Assembly (NCBI RefSeq): GCF_014651915.1
Contig: NZ_BMXU01000001.1
Span: 1,433,501 to 1,497,500 of the forward strand
Length of the DNA: 64,000 nucleotides
Source of the DNA: Parvularcula lutaonensis
GTDB taxonomy: Bacteria > Pseudomonadota > Alphaproteobacteria > Caulobacterales > Parvularculaceae
Direction of reading: 5' to 3'
This document shows, in pieces, positions 18,655 through 28,121 of the stretch (positions are counted from its first letter, which is position 1; each line of letters begins with the position of its first letter). The position numbers were made by a program, and so were the translations under genes. The notes beneath the pieces were generated by a model. That model did no database searches, was not told the origin of the DNA, and saw nothing but the letters and a program-made list of their open reading frames with translations.

Positions 18655-18684
18655 AAAGCCCGCCGTCCGGCGGGCTTTTCTTTT
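18655..18684 (+). terminator. Rho-independent terminator after metK
   Basis: A perfect 10-bp stem AAAGCCCGCC / GGCGGGCTTT with a 4-nt loop GTCC, followed by TTCTTTT. It lies 22 bp after the metK stop and 28 bp before trmB, so trmB depends on readthrough or a promoter of its own. Confidence 0.9.
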
Positions 18685-18712
18685 GCGCGCCCTTTGGCGT
18701 AGACGCCCGTCG

Positions 18713-19432
18713 ATGCCCGACAACACCAACCGCCCGAAGTCTGACCTCCACGGCCGCGCCGATGGCCGCCTGTTCGGTCGCCGCCAGGACAAGGCCCTCA
18801 AGCCCCGTCAGGCGCGGCTGGTCGAGAGCCTGCTGCCCAAGGTGTCCTTCGACGCATCCGACATCGCCGCTCGCATCAAGGTCCATGACGGCCCGGTCTT
18901 CTTCGAGATCGGCTTCGGTGGCGGAGAACACCTTGCCTGGCAGGCCGAGGCCCATCCGGAAGCTCTCTGCTTCGGCGCGGAGCCATTCATCAACGGCGTC
19001 GCCAAGCTCCTTGTGCTGATCGAGGAAAAACTGCTCGAGAACGTCAAGGTACTGGAAGGTGACGCCCGGCCCGCCCTCGAAGCGGTGCCCGACGGTTCTC
19101 TCGACAAGCTCTTCCTACTCCAGCCCGACCCCTGGCCGAAAAAACGCCACCACAAGCGCCGCATGGTCAGCCAGCATTTCTTCGGAGAGGCCGCCCGCGC
19201 ACTTCGTCCGGGTGGGGAGCTTCGTATCAGCTCGGACATCGCGGATTACATCCGCTGGACCCTGATGCACTGGCAAGTATTCGAACGGGACGGCAAAGGC
19301 GGCTTCGACTGGATGGCCGAAGGCCATACCGACTGGAAAACGTCACCCGACGACCTGCCCAAGACCCGCTACATGGCCAAGGGTGAAGCCGCGGGCCGGC
19401 CGGTTACCTATCTGCGGTTCCGCCGCCGCTGA
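18713..19432 (+). CDS. trmB: tRNA (guanine-N7)-methyltransferase TrmB
   Basis: 239 residues. It makes m7G46 in tRNA. The SAM-binding motif is F-E-I-G-F-G-G-G-E-H near residue 62, and the conserved L-Q-P-D-P-W-P-K-K-R-H-H-K-R-R lies around 135-150. The frame is open further upstream, but family members start at this ATG. It follows the metK terminator. The 3' end overlaps the convergent sulfotransferase by 29 bp. Confidence 0.96.
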   Translation: MPDNTNRPKSDLHGRADGRLFGRRQDKALKPRQARLVESLLPKVSFDASDIAARIKVHDGPVFFEIGFGGGEHLAWQAEAHPEALCFGAEPFINGVAKLLVLIEEKLLENVKVLEGDARPALEAVPDGSLDKLFLLQPDPWPKKRHHKRRMVSQHFFGEAARALRPGGELRISSDIADYIRWTLMHWQVFERDGKGGFDWMAEGHTDWKTSPDDLPKTRYMAKGEAAGRPVTYLRFRRR

Positions 19433-20279
19433 GCTGCCGCGAGAGCATCCGCTCGCGGAAGTTCTCCGGGCTGAGGTCCGTCATGCCGAAACGTGCGCCG
19501 AAGGCGGCGATGTCTTCACGCACCTGATCGGCAAGGAAGGCCTTGGCATCATCCGAGAGCTCGAGCCGGGGCATCTGGCGACGCTCGCGCACCCATGTCC
19601 GAAGCCGCTTGGGGACGAGGGCCCGCCTCAGGAAAGTTGCCACCGGGCTTTCGACGAGGAGGCCGTGCAGCGGCAGCCTGCGTGACCTGTCCGCCCCGAC
19701 ATTCTGGTCGCCCGTGTGCTCCGCCCACTCGCCCGAGGCACCAAGGAAGCTCAGCACACGGCGAAATTCCCCATAGGGATCGGCTTCCAGCCGTTCGAGC
19801 GACACGACCAGGACCTGGTCTCCGGGGTAATGCTCGAGCCATTTCTGCAGCTGGGTCTCGTAGCGGCTGTAATGCCAGAGCGGCGCATGACTCCGCGCGA
19901 TGGCCTCGAGGTCATGTCCCTCGACCTCGCGCATGGTCCAGTGGTGGCGGAGCTGCGACAGCGCTCTCTTCACCGGGTCCCGCACCATGTAGATGAGTTT
20001 CGCCTCGGGGGCATAGGCGCGCAGGCGTTCCGCGGCCTTCGGATGCACGGGCCACTTGGCGTAATGCGTGCTGGCCTCGCCAAGAAGGTCGCCATCCTTC
20101 GCGGACTCGAAAAGATCAGAGTACCACTCAAGCCCTTTTGCGAACGTCTCCTCGTCCGAGAAGAAATTCGGCTCCTTCGGCTCGGTCATGAAGATGCCGT
20201 CCTGCGCGCCAAGCTGCGCGGCAAGCGTCGAGGTTCCGCACTTCATGCCGCCAATGATGACGTAGTCAGGCCGTTTCAC
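19404..20279 (-). CDS. Sulfotransferase family protein (heparan N-deacetylase/NST-like)
   Basis: 291 residues from a GTG that overlaps the stop of the upstream glycosyltransferase (GTGA) and has AGGGGG upstream; a longer frame from 20321 is less likely. The 5'-phosphosulfate loop is I-G-G-M-K-C-G-T-S-T-L at about 9-19; Y-M-V-R-D-P-V-K-R-A-L-S-Q at about 100 is the 3'-phosphate loop. E-P-K-E-P-N-F-F is typical of carbohydrate sulfotransferases of this branch. With its coupled glycosyltransferase it probably sulfates a surface saccharide (inference). Confidence 0.88.
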   Translation of the reverse strand: MKRPDYVIIGGMKCGTSTLAAQLGAQDGIFMTEPKEPNFFSDEETFAKGLEWYSDLFESAKDGDLLGEASTHYAKWPVHPKAAERLRAYAPEAKLIYMVRDPVKRALSQLRHHWTMREVEGHDLEAIARSHAPLWHYSRYETQLQKWLEHYPGDQVLVVSLERLEADPYGEFRRVLSFLGASGEWAEHTGDQNVGADRSRRLPLHGLLVESPVATFLRRALVPKRLRTWVRERRQMPRLELSDDAKAFLADQVREDIAAFGARFGMTDLSPENFRERMLSRQLSGGGTADR

Positions 20280-21235
20280 AACGGTTCCCCCTTCAGCGTC
20301 GGGACCATGCAACGCTTCCAAAACGTCCCCTCACGGACAGTCCCGGGCGGCGGAGCCTTGCCGACAAGCCGCCTGAGCGCGATGCCCAGCATCTTCGCCC
20401 CGCCAGCAAGAAGCGCATAGCCGCGCCCGTGATGTCGGACGAAATAGCGCCGCCAGCTGTCATACCAATAAGGCGGCAGGTCGCCCTGCCGCGCGGCGCC
20501 GCCGATCAGGCCCGTCGACTGGCCGCCGATATGGACATAGCGCGCCGTTGGCACATGCAAGACGTCCCAGCCCAGCGCCTTCAACTGTTGGCAGTAGTCG
20601 GTCTCCTCGAAATAAAGGAAATAGCCCTCATCGAAGAGCGGCACCTCGTCCAGCGCCTCCCGGCGGATCAGGAAGCACGACCCCGAAACCCAGTCGCACT
20701 TTACCGGATCGGTACCCTCCGCATGCACTTCGTTCTGGACCCAGTCGTCCGGCAGCACTTTCGACATCAGGGGCAGCAGCGCGATCTCACGCTTGAGAGT
20801 GGGAAAACGGTAGGCGCAAGGAGCGAGGCTGCCGTCCTCGCGCAGCGCCCTGCCGCCAAATCCTCCAGCATCCGGATGGGTGTCGGCAGCTTTCACGAGC
20901 TCGGCGATACCGCCCTCCGGCATCCGCGTATCAGGGTTCAGGAGGAGAACGAAGTCAGGCATCTCCTCACGCGCATAGATCGCGCGGAAGCCGACATTGT
21001 TTCCCGCCGCGAAACCCCCATTCACGTCCGAGACGATCAGTTCCGTCCGCTCCCCCGCCCCTTGCGCCTCAATGCCCTGCGCCAGCACCGTCGCGCTGTC
21101 ATCGCCCGAGCCGTTCTCCACCACGATGATGTCGAGCCGGCCCACACCCTGCTTCTCCGCCGTCAGCCCCGGCAGGTTTTCCAGGACAAGGCCCGCCGAC
21201 CGGTAATTCACGATCAGGACGGTGATATGGTGCAT
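20276..21235 (-). CDS. GT2 glycosyltransferase (rhamnosyltransferase-like)
   Basis: 319 residues, WbbL-type GT-A fold. Motifs are V-L-I-V-N-Y-R-S, V-E-N-G-S-G-D, N-G-G-F-A-A-G-N-N-V-G, L-L-N-P-D-T-R (DxD-equivalent near 97-105), S-G-S-C-F-L-I-R-R and F-L-Y-F-E-E-T-D-Y-C. There is no signal peptide; it acts at the cytoplasmic face on lipid-linked or LPS sugars. The first gene of a two-gene operon with the sulfotransferase; the pair lies between trmB and rimP, which are normally neighbours. Confidence 0.92.
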   Translation of the reverse strand: MHHITVLIVNYRSAGLVLENLPGLTAEKQGVGRLDIIVVENGSGDDSATVLAQGIEAQGAGERTELIVSDVNGGFAAGNNVGFRAIYAREEMPDFVLLLNPDTRMPEGGIAELVKAADTHPDAGGFGGRALREDGSLAPCAYRFPTLKREIALLPLMSKVLPDDWVQNEVHAEGTDPVKCDWVSGSCFLIRREALDEVPLFDEGYFLYFEETDYCQQLKALGWDVLHVPTARYVHIGGQSTGLIGGAARQGDLPPYWYDSWRRYFVRHHGRGYALLAGGAKMLGIALRRLVGKAPPPGTVREGTFWKRCMVPTLKGEPL

Positions 21236-21338
21236 TCGGGGCTCGCCTTCGGGACTTACAGAACTTAATCAACACAAGCGGGGTGACAGAAGACGCTGGG
21301 CGTCCTACATCGCCTTTACAGTTTTCGATACGCTTCGG

Positions 21339-21364
21339 AAGCGGCCCCGCGGGGCCGCTTTTTT
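21339..21364 (+). terminator. Terminator/attenuator-like hairpin in the rimP leader
   Basis: A 10-bp stem AAGCGGCCCC / GGGGCCGCTT around a central GC, followed by TTTT. It lies 13 bp before the rimP ATG and downstream of the only intergenic space that could hold the rimP promoter (21236-21338, shared with the divergent glycosyltransferase). So it stands between promoter and gene, the arrangement of an attenuator, unless rimP is transcribed from a promoter inside or after it. Confidence 0.75.
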
Positions 21365-21376
21365 GTTGACCAGACC

Positions 21377-21937
21377 ATGACGCCTTACGAAACCCAGTTG
21401 AAGGAACTCCTCACCCCGGTCATCGAGACCGCGGGGTTCGAACTCGTGCGCCTGCGCATGACGGGCTCGAAGCAGAAGACCTTGCAGATCATGGCAGAGC
21501 GGCCGGACGGCACCATGTCCGCCGAGGACTGCGCCGAGCTTTCCCGCGCCATGTCGCAGGTCCTCGAAGAGAGCGATCCGATCGAGGACGCCTACACGCT
21601 GGAGGTTTCCTCCCCCGGCATTGACCGCCCCCTGACCCGTCTCAAGGATTTCGAGCGCTGGGAAGGCTTCGCCGCCAAGATCGAGCTGACCCAGGCGGTC
21701 GAGAACCAGAAGCGCTTCCGCGGCCACCTCGCCGGCATCGAGGATGACAATGTCTGCTTCGACATCGAGGGCGAGGACGACACCGCGCTGATCCCCTTCT
21801 CCCTCATCGCCAGCGCCAAGCTGCTGATGACCGACGAGCTGATCGCCGAAAGCCTCCGCCGCTCGAAGACGGCGCTGAAGGAAGGCGACGCCGAGTGGGA
21901 GCCCAACCGCGACGGGCCGAGGACGAACAAGATCTGA
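21377..21937 (+). CDS. rimP: Ribosome maturation factor RimP
   Basis: 186 residues. The RimP N-terminal domain (about 8-80, with E-L-V-R-L-R and D-C-A-E-L-S-R) carries V-S-S-P-G-I-D-R-P-L near 73, and an SH3-like C-terminal domain follows. It assists 30S assembly. Normally the first gene of rimP-nusA-ylxR-infB; here a small lipoprotein ORF separates it from nusA, and ylxR-infB lie 24 kb away. Confidence 0.95.
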   Translation: MTPYETQLKELLTPVIETAGFELVRLRMTGSKQKTLQIMAERPDGTMSAEDCAELSRAMSQVLEESDPIEDAYTLEVSSPGIDRPLTRLKDFERWEGFAAKIELTQAVENQKRFRGHLAGIEDDNVCFDIEGEDDTALIPFSLIASAKLLMTDELIAESLRRSKTALKEGDAEWEPNRDGPRTNKI

Positions 21938-22272
21938 TGATGCGTGTCACCCGATCCTTTCACTGTCATTCCGGGGACGGCAAAGCCGGAGCCCGGAATC
22001 CAAACGGAGCACTGTGTGGGTCCCGGACAAGCGCTTTCGCGCTTTCCGGGATGACAGCGCTTCTGGTGGGATGCGGCGAAACAGACACATGCCTCGACGA
22101 TGGCGGAGTCTGGGATGCCGAGACCGAGCAGTGCTTCTGCTCCTACACGCAACGCGGCACCTACGACGACGAGCCGTCCACTGAAAAAATCGAATGGCGC
22201 GACTGGTGCGCCGACAAATCCAATCTCGAAAGCATTCGGACGAGCGCAACCCCGCCTCCGAGCACGGACTGA
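21937..22272 (+). CDS. Small Cys-rich lipoprotein with a repeat-derived N-terminus
   Basis: 111 residues from the ATG overlapping the rimP stop. Residues about 9-40 are encoded by a dispersed palindromic repeat. Directly after it comes M-T-A-L-L-V-G-C, a plausible lipobox (L-V-G-C, Cys about residue 44). The mature part is short, acidic and has five further Cys (D-T-C, Q-C-F-C, W-C and similar), with no recognised domain. The long, polar stretch before the lipobox makes a working signal peptide doubtful unless translation begins internally, for instance at the ATG of M-T-A-L-L. Function unknown. Confidence 0.5.
   Translation: MMRVTRSFHCHSGDGKAGARNPNGALCGSRTSAFALSGMTALLVGCGETDTCLDDGGVWDAETEQCFCSYTQRGTYDDEPSTEKIEWRDWCADKSNLESIRTSATPPPSTD
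21963..22057. repeat. Dispersed palindromic repeat, copy 1 (inside a coding sequence)
   Basis: About 95 bp bounded by CTGTCATTCCGG at the left and CCGGGATGACAG at the right, nearly perfect inverted ends. The left half contains an inner hairpin TTCCGGGG..GGCAAAGCC..CCCGGAA at 21969-21998. The right half has AAGCGC/GCGCTT. A second, more degenerate copy with the same inner hairpin is at 32164-32264. This copy lies within the lipoprotein frame. Confidence 0.8.
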
Positions 22273-22286
22273 AGGAGAGATCATCC

Positions 22287-23864
22287 ATGGCCGTTACAGC
22301 CAACAAACTCGAACTGATGCAGATCGCCCGCGCTGTGGCGCAGGAGAAGTCCATCGACATGGACATCGTCATCGAGGCGATGGAGGACGCGCTCTCCCGC
22401 GCCGCCAAGTCGCGCTATGGCCAAGAGACGAACATCCGGGTCGAGATCGATCCGAAGACCGGTGAACAACGCCTGTGGCGCCTGATGGAAGTTGTCGAGG
22501 AGGTCGAGAACGACTCCACCGAGATCGACCTCAAGGCCGCCCAGCGCTCGAACCCCGAGGCCGAGATCGGCGACTTCATCTCCGATCCACTGCCCCCGGT
22601 GGACTTTGGCCGTGTCGCTGCCCTCGCGGCCAAACAGACCATCACCCAGCGCATGCGCGATGCCGAGCGCGATAATCAGTACGAGGAATACAAGGACCGC
22701 GTCGGAGAGATCATTTCGGGCGTCATCAAGCGCCTCGAATACGGCCACGTCATCGTCGATCTCGGCAAGGGCGAAGCCGTCATTCGTCGCGACCAGCAAA
22801 TCCCGCGGGAGCCGCTGCGCCAGGGCGACCGGGTCCGCGCCTATATCGCGGATGTCCGTCGCGAGCCTCGTGGCCCCCAGATTTTTCTCTCGCGCACCCA
22901 TCCGCAATTCATGGCCAAGCTGTTCGAACAGGAAGTGCCGGAGGTTTATGACGGCGTGATCGAGATCAAGGCCGTCGCCCGTGATCCGGGCAGCCGCGCC
23001 AAGATCGGCGTTTATTCCAACGACAGCTCGATCGATCCGGTCGGCGCCTGCGTGGGTATGCGCGGCAGCCGCGTCCAGGCCGTCGTGGGCGAGCTTGCCG
23101 GTGAGAAGATCGATATCGTTCCGTGGTCGGAAGACGTCGCGACCTTCGTGGTCAACGCCCTCGCCCCGGCAGAGGTTGCCAAGGTCGTTCTCGACGAGGA
23201 ACTCGAGCGCATCGAAGTCGTCGTCCCTGACGAGCAGCTTTCCCTCGCCATTGGCCGCCGCGGCCAGAACGTCCGCCTCGCAAGCCAGCTCACCGGCTTC
23301 GAGATCGATATCATGACCGAGGAAGAAGAGAGCGAGAAACGCCAGAAGGAATATGCCGAGCGCTCGAAGCTCTTCATGGAAGTCCTCGACGTCGATGACA
23401 TGATCGCCAACCTTCTCGTGGCAGAAGGCTTCGCGCGCATCGAAGAAGTCGCCTATGTCGACATCAACGAGATCGCGATGATCGAGGGCTTTGACGACGA
23501 AACCGCTGAAGAGCTCCAGACCCGCGCCCAGGAATGGCTCGAGAAGGAGCGCCAGGAACTTGACGCCAAGCGCCGCGAGATGGGTGTCGAAGACGCCATG
23601 CTCGAATTCGAGGCCCTCGACCTCAAGATGCTGATCGCCCTCGCCGAGGAAGGCGTGAAGACCGTCGAAGACCTCGCTGGCTGCGTCGCCGACGACCTCA
23701 CCGGCTGGACGGAGCGCGTCGATGGCGAGAAGAAGCACTATGAGGGGATCCTCGAGAAGTTCCGCATGAAGCAGGAAACGGCCGAGGAACTCATTGCCGC
23801 GGCCCGTGCACGCATGGGCTGGGACGAGGAACAGGAAGACGAGGCGGAAGTCCAAACCGCCTGA
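22287..23864 (+). CDS. nusA: Transcription termination/antitermination factor NusA
   Basis: 525 residues from the ATG preceded by aaggagag; the frame extends further upstream but over the lipoprotein gene. The N-terminal RNA-polymerase-binding domain (1-125), S1 domain (about 135-200, [12 protein letters not shown]), two KH domains (about 230-345, [11 protein letters not shown] and [12 protein letters not shown]) and two C-terminal helix-hairpin-helix acidic repeats (about 375-500) are visible. It controls pausing, termination and rRNA antitermination. A perfect 10-bp hairpin follows, and the next plus-strand gene is a kinase, not ylxR. Confidence 0.97.
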   Translation: MAVTANKLELMQIARAVAQEKSIDMDIVIEAMEDALSRAAKSRYGQETNIRVEIDPKTGEQRLWRLMEVVEEVENDSTEIDLKAAQRSNPEAEIGDFISDPLPPVDFGRVAALAAKQTITQRMRDAERDNQYEEYKDRVGEIISGVIKRLEYGHVIVDLGKGEAVIRRDQQIPREPLRQGDRVRAYIADVRREPRGPQIFLSRTHPQFMAKLFEQEVPEVYDGVIEIKAVARDPGSRAKIGVYSNDSSIDPVGACVGMRGSRVQAVVGELAGEKIDIVPWSEDVATFVVNALAPAEVAKVVLDEELERIEVVVPDEQLSLAIGRRGQNVRLASQLTGFEIDIMTEEEESEKRQKEYAERSKLFMEVLDVDDMIANLLVAEGFARIEEVAYVDINEIAMIEGFDDETAEELQTRAQEWLEKERQELDAKRREMGVEDAMLEFEALDLKMLIALAEEGVKTVEDLAGCVADDLTGWTERVDGEKKHYEGILEKFRMKQETAEELIAAARARMGWDEEQEDEAEVQTA

Positions 23865-23879
23865 TTTCCCTTCCAGATT

Positions 23880-23903
23880 GGTGATGGAAAAAATTCCATC
23901 ACC
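23880..23903 (+). terminator. Hairpin after nusA
   Basis: A perfect 10-bp stem GGTGATGGAA / TTCCATCACC with an AAAA loop, 16 bp after the nusA stop, followed by TAAAATTTG. The tail is U-poor, so termination may be weak or the element may act as a dyad operator for the kinase gene. It supports the end of the rimP-nusA unit here. Confidence 0.6.
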
Positions 23904-23950
23904 TAAAATTTGAATGGACTTGGAAGAAGTCCGACAAGTGCTGATGCGTA

Positions 23951-26548
23951 GTGTGCAGGCGGGGTCACCAAGGCGTCGCCAGCGTGCACTTGCAGAACTC
24001 ACTGATCGGCCGCGTGGTCGCGGTGGCGGCTCTCGCCTCCGTCGCGATCATTCTCGCGGTATCGGCTGTGGTCTATGTGACGACCTATGACGAGGTGCGA
24101 GAGTACCGGGTCGAGCGCCTGCAGGAGAAGACAATCTCCCGCGCCCAGACCCAGATGGCCGTCTTCAACCAGATCGAGATGGCCTTCGAAGAGAGCCGCC
24201 GGACCTTCTACCGCATCCTCGACCAGCTCGACCCCGAAGAGAGCCGCGCGCGCCTCGAGAAATACTTCCCGCCTTTCGGCGACGGCACCAGGCGATCGGC
24301 GGACGATCTTTACGAGGGCACCCGCGACCCTTATGGCCGGATCATCTATGGCACCGGAGGTTTCATTCCGCGTGCTGATGAAATGACGCCGGAACGCAGC
24401 CTGCACGTCATGGCGGCGTTCGAGACGGTCATCAGCACGGGTCCCGGCCTCAAAGGGCTGATGCCGAACTTCTGGTTCTTTACCACCGAAGGCGACATCC
24501 TCGTCTTCGCTCCTGACCGCCCGGACGCGCTGATGCCCTATCGGCGTGAACTGCCGGCGGATTTCGACTTCCAGGATCAGGAAGTCGCGAAACTGGGCAC
24601 GGTTGCCGAGGACCCCGATCGGGTCATGCGCTGCGGCAAGCTCAACCCGATGATCTACGAGACCGATGGCGCGAGAACCGAACTGACCTCCAGCTGCCAG
24701 ATCCCGGTCGACAACGCCGATGGCGAGCACATCGGCTCCTTCGGCGTGACCCTCCCGCTCACGGGCTGGATGAACGAAACGGTCAAGACCGAGGCCGAGG
24801 ACCAGATCCGCTACATGCTGGTCAGCCGGAAATACGGCCTCCTCGCGCACACCGATCTCGATTTCATGGGCAATGCGGAGCATGTCGCTGCGATCGCAGA
24901 GGACGAGGGCCTGCAGCAGATCCTCCCGCTACTGACCGACACGACAGGCGTCGTCTCACCGGAAGGCCTCGATGCCTTCGTGACCTACACCACGATCGCA
25001 GGTCCCGAGTGGCTGCTGGTCGCCGTCCAGCCGAAAAGCGTTGTCGCGGCTTCGGCGCGCGATGCCGCGGTCAAGGCGTGTCTCGCCATGGCACTGACGG
25101 CATTCTTCCTCCTGCTGATCGTTGTCGTCCTCTTCCTGCGCAAGATCGCCCAGCCCATGGGCAAGCTGGCCAACGCATCGGAGAAGGCATCGAGCCGGCT
25201 GACCGAACTTCGTCGCTTTGCCAAGCGCGATGATGAGATCGGCCGCCTCGCCTCGGCCCTCGTGGAGCGGGACGAGCGGGTCCAGGGCCTTGTCGAGACA
25301 TTGGAACAGCGCGTCGCCGAGCGCACCGCAGAACTCGAGCAGGCACGGCTGGAAGCGGAAACCGCGAACCAGGCCAAGACGGCCTTCCTCGCGACGATGA
25401 GTCATGAGATCCGCACACCAATGAATGGCGTGATCGGCATGGCAGAGGCCCTCACCCGTACCGAGCTCGACGACGAGCAGCGGGAATACCTCTCCGTGAT
25501 GAGCCGCTCCGGCGAGGCGCTGCTCGCTCTCATCGACGACATTCTCGACATCTCCAAGATCGAAGCCGGCAAGCTGAAACTCGAGCCCCTGCCCGTCGAT
25601 CCAACCGAGGTCATCGACGAGGTCTGCGGTCTCTACCGTGAAACCGCCGAGCGCAAGGGCATCGAGCTGATCCGCGACCTGAGCGGCATCGATAAGAAGT
25701 TGATCCATACCGATCCGCTGCGACTGCGGCAGATCCTGTCGAACCTCGTCTCCAACGCCCTGAAGTTCACCGAGCAGGGTTTCGTCCGCGTCTCCGCCCG
25801 TGCCGGAACGACGGGCAAGCTCGTCATCGAGGTGAAGGACACAGGTCCCGGCGTTCCCAAGGATCTCCAGAAGACGATCTTCAACAAGTTCGAGCAGGCC
25901 GAGAACTCGACCACGCGCCGTTTCGGCGGCACCGGCCTTGGTCTCGCCATCAGCCGCGAGCTGGCCCAGCTCCTCGGCGGCGACCTGTCCATCGAGAGCG
26001 AGCCAGGCGAAGGCGCAACCTTCACCCTGACGATCGAAGCGCACCAGGTCGAGCAGCCCGATCGCCCGGCAAAGGAGCGACCGGCCCAGCGACCGGGCGA
26101 TAGCGAGGCGGATGTCTCGGGCCTCAGGATCCTCGTTGCCGAAGACCTCGCCGTGAATCGCCAGGTTCTTGCCGCAATCTGCAAGCCGCTGGGGCTCAAC
26201 CTCGTGATGGCTGAGAATGGCCGCGAGGCGATCGACATGCTGGCCGAGACCAGTTTCGACGCGGTCCTGATGGACCTGCGGATGCCTGTCATGGACGGCC
26301 TCGAAGCCATGCGCCGCATCCGGGCCGGGGAAGCGGGGGCCGACGCGGCCTCGGTGCCCATCATCGCCCTGACGGCGAACGCGATGCGCGAACATGTCGA
26401 GGAGAGCCTCGCCGCAGGTGCCGACGCCCATGTGGCCAAGCCAGTGAGTCGGCGCGCCCTGATCGAGGCCCTTCGCAAGCTCTGCGGAACCGGGTTGTCC
26501 GATCACCACGGCAGCACGGCGTCCGAGGGCGGCTCCATCCCCTACTAG
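23951..26548 (+). CDS. Membrane-bound hybrid sensor histidine kinase
   Basis: 865 residues if the first GTG is used; a GTG at 23984 is equally likely. Helix 1 (about 18-45), a large extracytoplasmic sensor region (about 46-370, Cache-like, with two Cys), helix 2 (about 372-397), HAMP and coiled coil (to about 470), HisKA with H485 in [12 protein letters not shown], HATPase_c (about 590-705: [25 protein letters not shown]) and a C-terminal receiver (about 735-850) with D775. The phosphorelay partner is not in the operon. It stands where ylxR normally follows nusA. Ligand unknown. Confidence 0.94.
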   Translation: MCRRGHQGVASVHLQNSLIGRVVAVAALASVAIILAVSAVVYVTTYDEVREYRVERLQEKTISRAQTQMAVFNQIEMAFEESRRTFYRILDQLDPEESRARLEKYFPPFGDGTRRSADDLYEGTRDPYGRIIYGTGGFIPRADEMTPERSLHVMAAFETVISTGPGLKGLMPNFWFFTTEGDILVFAPDRPDALMPYRRELPADFDFQDQEVAKLGTVAEDPDRVMRCGKLNPMIYETDGARTELTSSCQIPVDNADGEHIGSFGVTLPLTGWMNETVKTEAEDQIRYMLVSRKYGLLAHTDLDFMGNAEHVAAIAEDEGLQQILPLLTDTTGVVSPEGLDAFVTYTTIAGPEWLLVAVQPKSVVAASARDAAVKACLAMALTAFFLLLIVVVLFLRKIAQPMGKLANASEKASSRLTELRRFAKRDDEIGRLASALVERDERVQGLVETLEQRVAERTAELEQARLEAETANQAKTAFLATMSHEIRTPMNGVIGMAEALTRTELDDEQREYLSVMSRSGEALLALIDDILDISKIEAGKLKLEPLPVDPTEVIDEVCGLYRETAERKGIELIRDLSGIDKKLIHTDPLRLRQILSNLVSNALKFTEQGFVRVSARAGTTGKLVIEVKDTGPGVPKDLQKTIFNKFEQAENSTTRRFGGTGLGLAISRELAQLLGGDLSIESEPGEGATFTLTIEAHQVEQPDRPAKERPAQRPGDSEADVSGLRILVAEDLAVNRQVLAAICKPLGLNLVMAENGREAIDMLAETSFDAVLMDLRMPVMDGLEAMRRIRAGEAGADAASVPIIALTANAMREHVEESLAAGADAHVAKPVSRRALIEALRKLCGTGLSDHHGSTASEGGSIPY

Positions 26549-26593
26549 CTCCGAACTTGCACCGCCCGCGCCCTTGCGCGAGAGAGCGGGGCG

Positions 26594-27418
26594 ATGAGTG
26601 AACTGCCTCCTGTCTCAGCCTATATCCGGACCAAGAACGAGGCCCGGCGCATCGGCGATGTCGTCCGCGCGGCAAGGAAAGCTGCGCGGGAAGTCATCGT
26701 CGTCGATTCAGGCTCCACCGATGGGACCCAGGACATCGCCCGTGAGGCGGGGGCCATCGTTCACGGTGTTCCGTGGCGGGGAAACGGGGGACAGAAGCGC
26801 GCCGCCGAAGACCTTTGCACCTATGACTGGCTCCTCGACCTCGACGCTGACGAGGTGATCGACGACGAGATGGCAGCAGGCATCCGTGCGCTCTTCGAGG
26901 ACGGTGGCGAGCCGCCGCATCCGGTCTATGGCCTGCGCCAGGTCCATGCCGTCCCCTTCGGTGAGCCTTGGTGGGGCACCGATATCATCGTCAAGAACAA
27001 GTTCTACGACCGGCGCCGGATAAGGATCCCGGATCACCCGGCCTGGGACCAGCTCGAATACTCCAAGAAGACGAGCCCGCGCCTGCCCGGCTACATGCTG
27101 CACTACATGTTCTCCGACATCGGCGACCTCGCCAAGAAGCAGGAGCGGAACATGACCCGGCGGGCAGCCAATGTGCCGCTGAAGCCGAAGCGCCAGCTCG
27201 CCCTCCGGATCGTCTTCGGCATGCCGGTCTATTTCCTGAAGCGTTATCTGGGCAAAGGGCTTTTCCGTAGGGGAATCTACGGGTTCGCCTTCTCGATGAC
27301 GATCGCCTATGGGCGGTGGCTGAAGGATGTGAAACTCTATGAGCGGCACCTCGCCGCCGAACAGAAGGAGCGGGAGGCGAAGGCTTCCCGAGGCCACCAG
27401 GAGGCCCACCATGCTTGA
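26594..27418 (+). CDS. GT2 glycosyltransferase, WaaE/KdtX-like
   Basis: 274 residues. It has the N-terminal T-K-N-E-A-R-R-I, V-I-V-V-D-S-G-S-T-D-G-T and D-W-L-L-D-L-D-A-D-E-V-I of LPS-core beta-glucosyl/heptosyl-type GT2 enzymes. The C-terminal half (about 185-250) has an amphipathic or membrane-associated region near Y-F-L-K-R-Y-L-G-K-G-L-F-R-R. It probably adds a sugar to the lipopolysaccharide core at the inner membrane. The end overlaps the following oxygenase gene by 8 bp, and it starts 45 bp after the kinase gene. Confidence 0.9.
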   Translation: MSELPPVSAYIRTKNEARRIGDVVRAARKAAREVIVVDSGSTDGTQDIAREAGAIVHGVPWRGNGGQKRAAEDLCTYDWLLDLDADEVIDDEMAAGIRALFEDGGEPPHPVYGLRQVHAVPFGEPWWGTDIIVKNKFYDRRRIRIPDHPAWDQLEYSKKTSPRLPGYMLHYMFSDIGDLAKKQERNMTRRAANVPLKPKRQLALRIVFGMPVYFLKRYLGKGLFRRGIYGFAFSMTIAYGRWLKDVKLYERHLAAEQKEREAKASRGHQEAHHA

Positions 27419-28052
27419 CTTCGACGCCCTCAGGAATGCCCGTACACGGACGGAGCCTTTCACCTATATCGTCGCAGAAGGCGCACTGACGAGGGACCAG
27501 GCTGCGGAGGTGCGCCGGGACTATCCGGCCATTGACAAGACAGGCTACCTGCCGCTGAGCCAGCTCGATTCGAAAGGCAAGTTCCAGGAGCTGATCGAGG
27601 ATCTCCAATCCGAAGAACTGGCCGAAGTCCTGTCGGAGAAGCTGGGCCTCGATCTCGTCGGCAAGCCACGCATGATCACCGTACGGAAGCTTTCCAAATT
27701 GGGTGACGGCCGCATCCACAATGACAGCGTCTCCAAGATCTGCACCATGCTGGTCTACCTCAACGATGGCTGGGACAAGTCCGAGGGCGGAGCGATCCGT
27801 GCACTCAACGGCGAAGACGACATGGACGACTATGCCGAAGAGGTCGAGCCGCTGGCCGGCAACGTGTTCGCCTTCGCCCGGTCGGAGACCAGCTGGCACG
27901 GCCATCCTCCCTTCGCTGGTGAGCGCTACGTGATCCAGACGACCTTCCTGACGAGCCAGAAGGAGCTCGACCGCAAGGAGAATCGGGGCGGCATCCAGAT
28001 GAAGCTCAAGAAGATCTTCGAGCGCTTCCAGACAGGCAGGAAATCCACCTGA
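27411..28052 (+). CDS. 2-oxoglutarate/Fe(II)-dependent oxygenase
   Basis: 213 residues from the ATG with aggagg upstream, overlapping the glycosyltransferase end. The iron triad is visible as H103-N-D105 and H163 (in S-W-H-G-H-P), with the 2OG-binding Arg about 173 in G-E-R-Y-V-I-Q. It is similar to prolyl-4-hydroxylase-superfamily proteins of unknown substrate. Coupling to a glycosyltransferase suggests hydroxylation of a sugar or of the glycolipid made by it (inference). A terminator lies 28 bp downstream. Confidence 0.85.
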   Translation: MLDFDALRNARTRTEPFTYIVAEGALTRDQAAEVRRDYPAIDKTGYLPLSQLDSKGKFQELIEDLQSEELAEVLSEKLGLDLVGKPRMITVRKLSKLGDGRIHNDSVSKICTMLVYLNDGWDKSEGGAIRALNGEDDMDDYAEEVEPLAGNVFAFARSETSWHGHPPFAGERYVIQTTFLTSQKELDRKENRGGIQMKLKKIFERFQTGRKST

Positions 28053-28080
28053 TACGGACCGCTATTTGGACTGAAGGACC

Positions 28081-28106
28081 GCCCTGCGGCGCGCCGCAGG
28101 GCGTCT
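28081..28106 (+). terminator. Terminator after the 2OG oxygenase
   Basis: A 10-bp perfect stem GCCCTGCGGC / GCCGCAGGGC with a 2-nt loop, followed by the T-rich GTCTTCGTCT. It could work in either direction between the convergent genes. Confidence 0.65.
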
Positions 28107-28121
28107 TCGTCTCTCACACAT

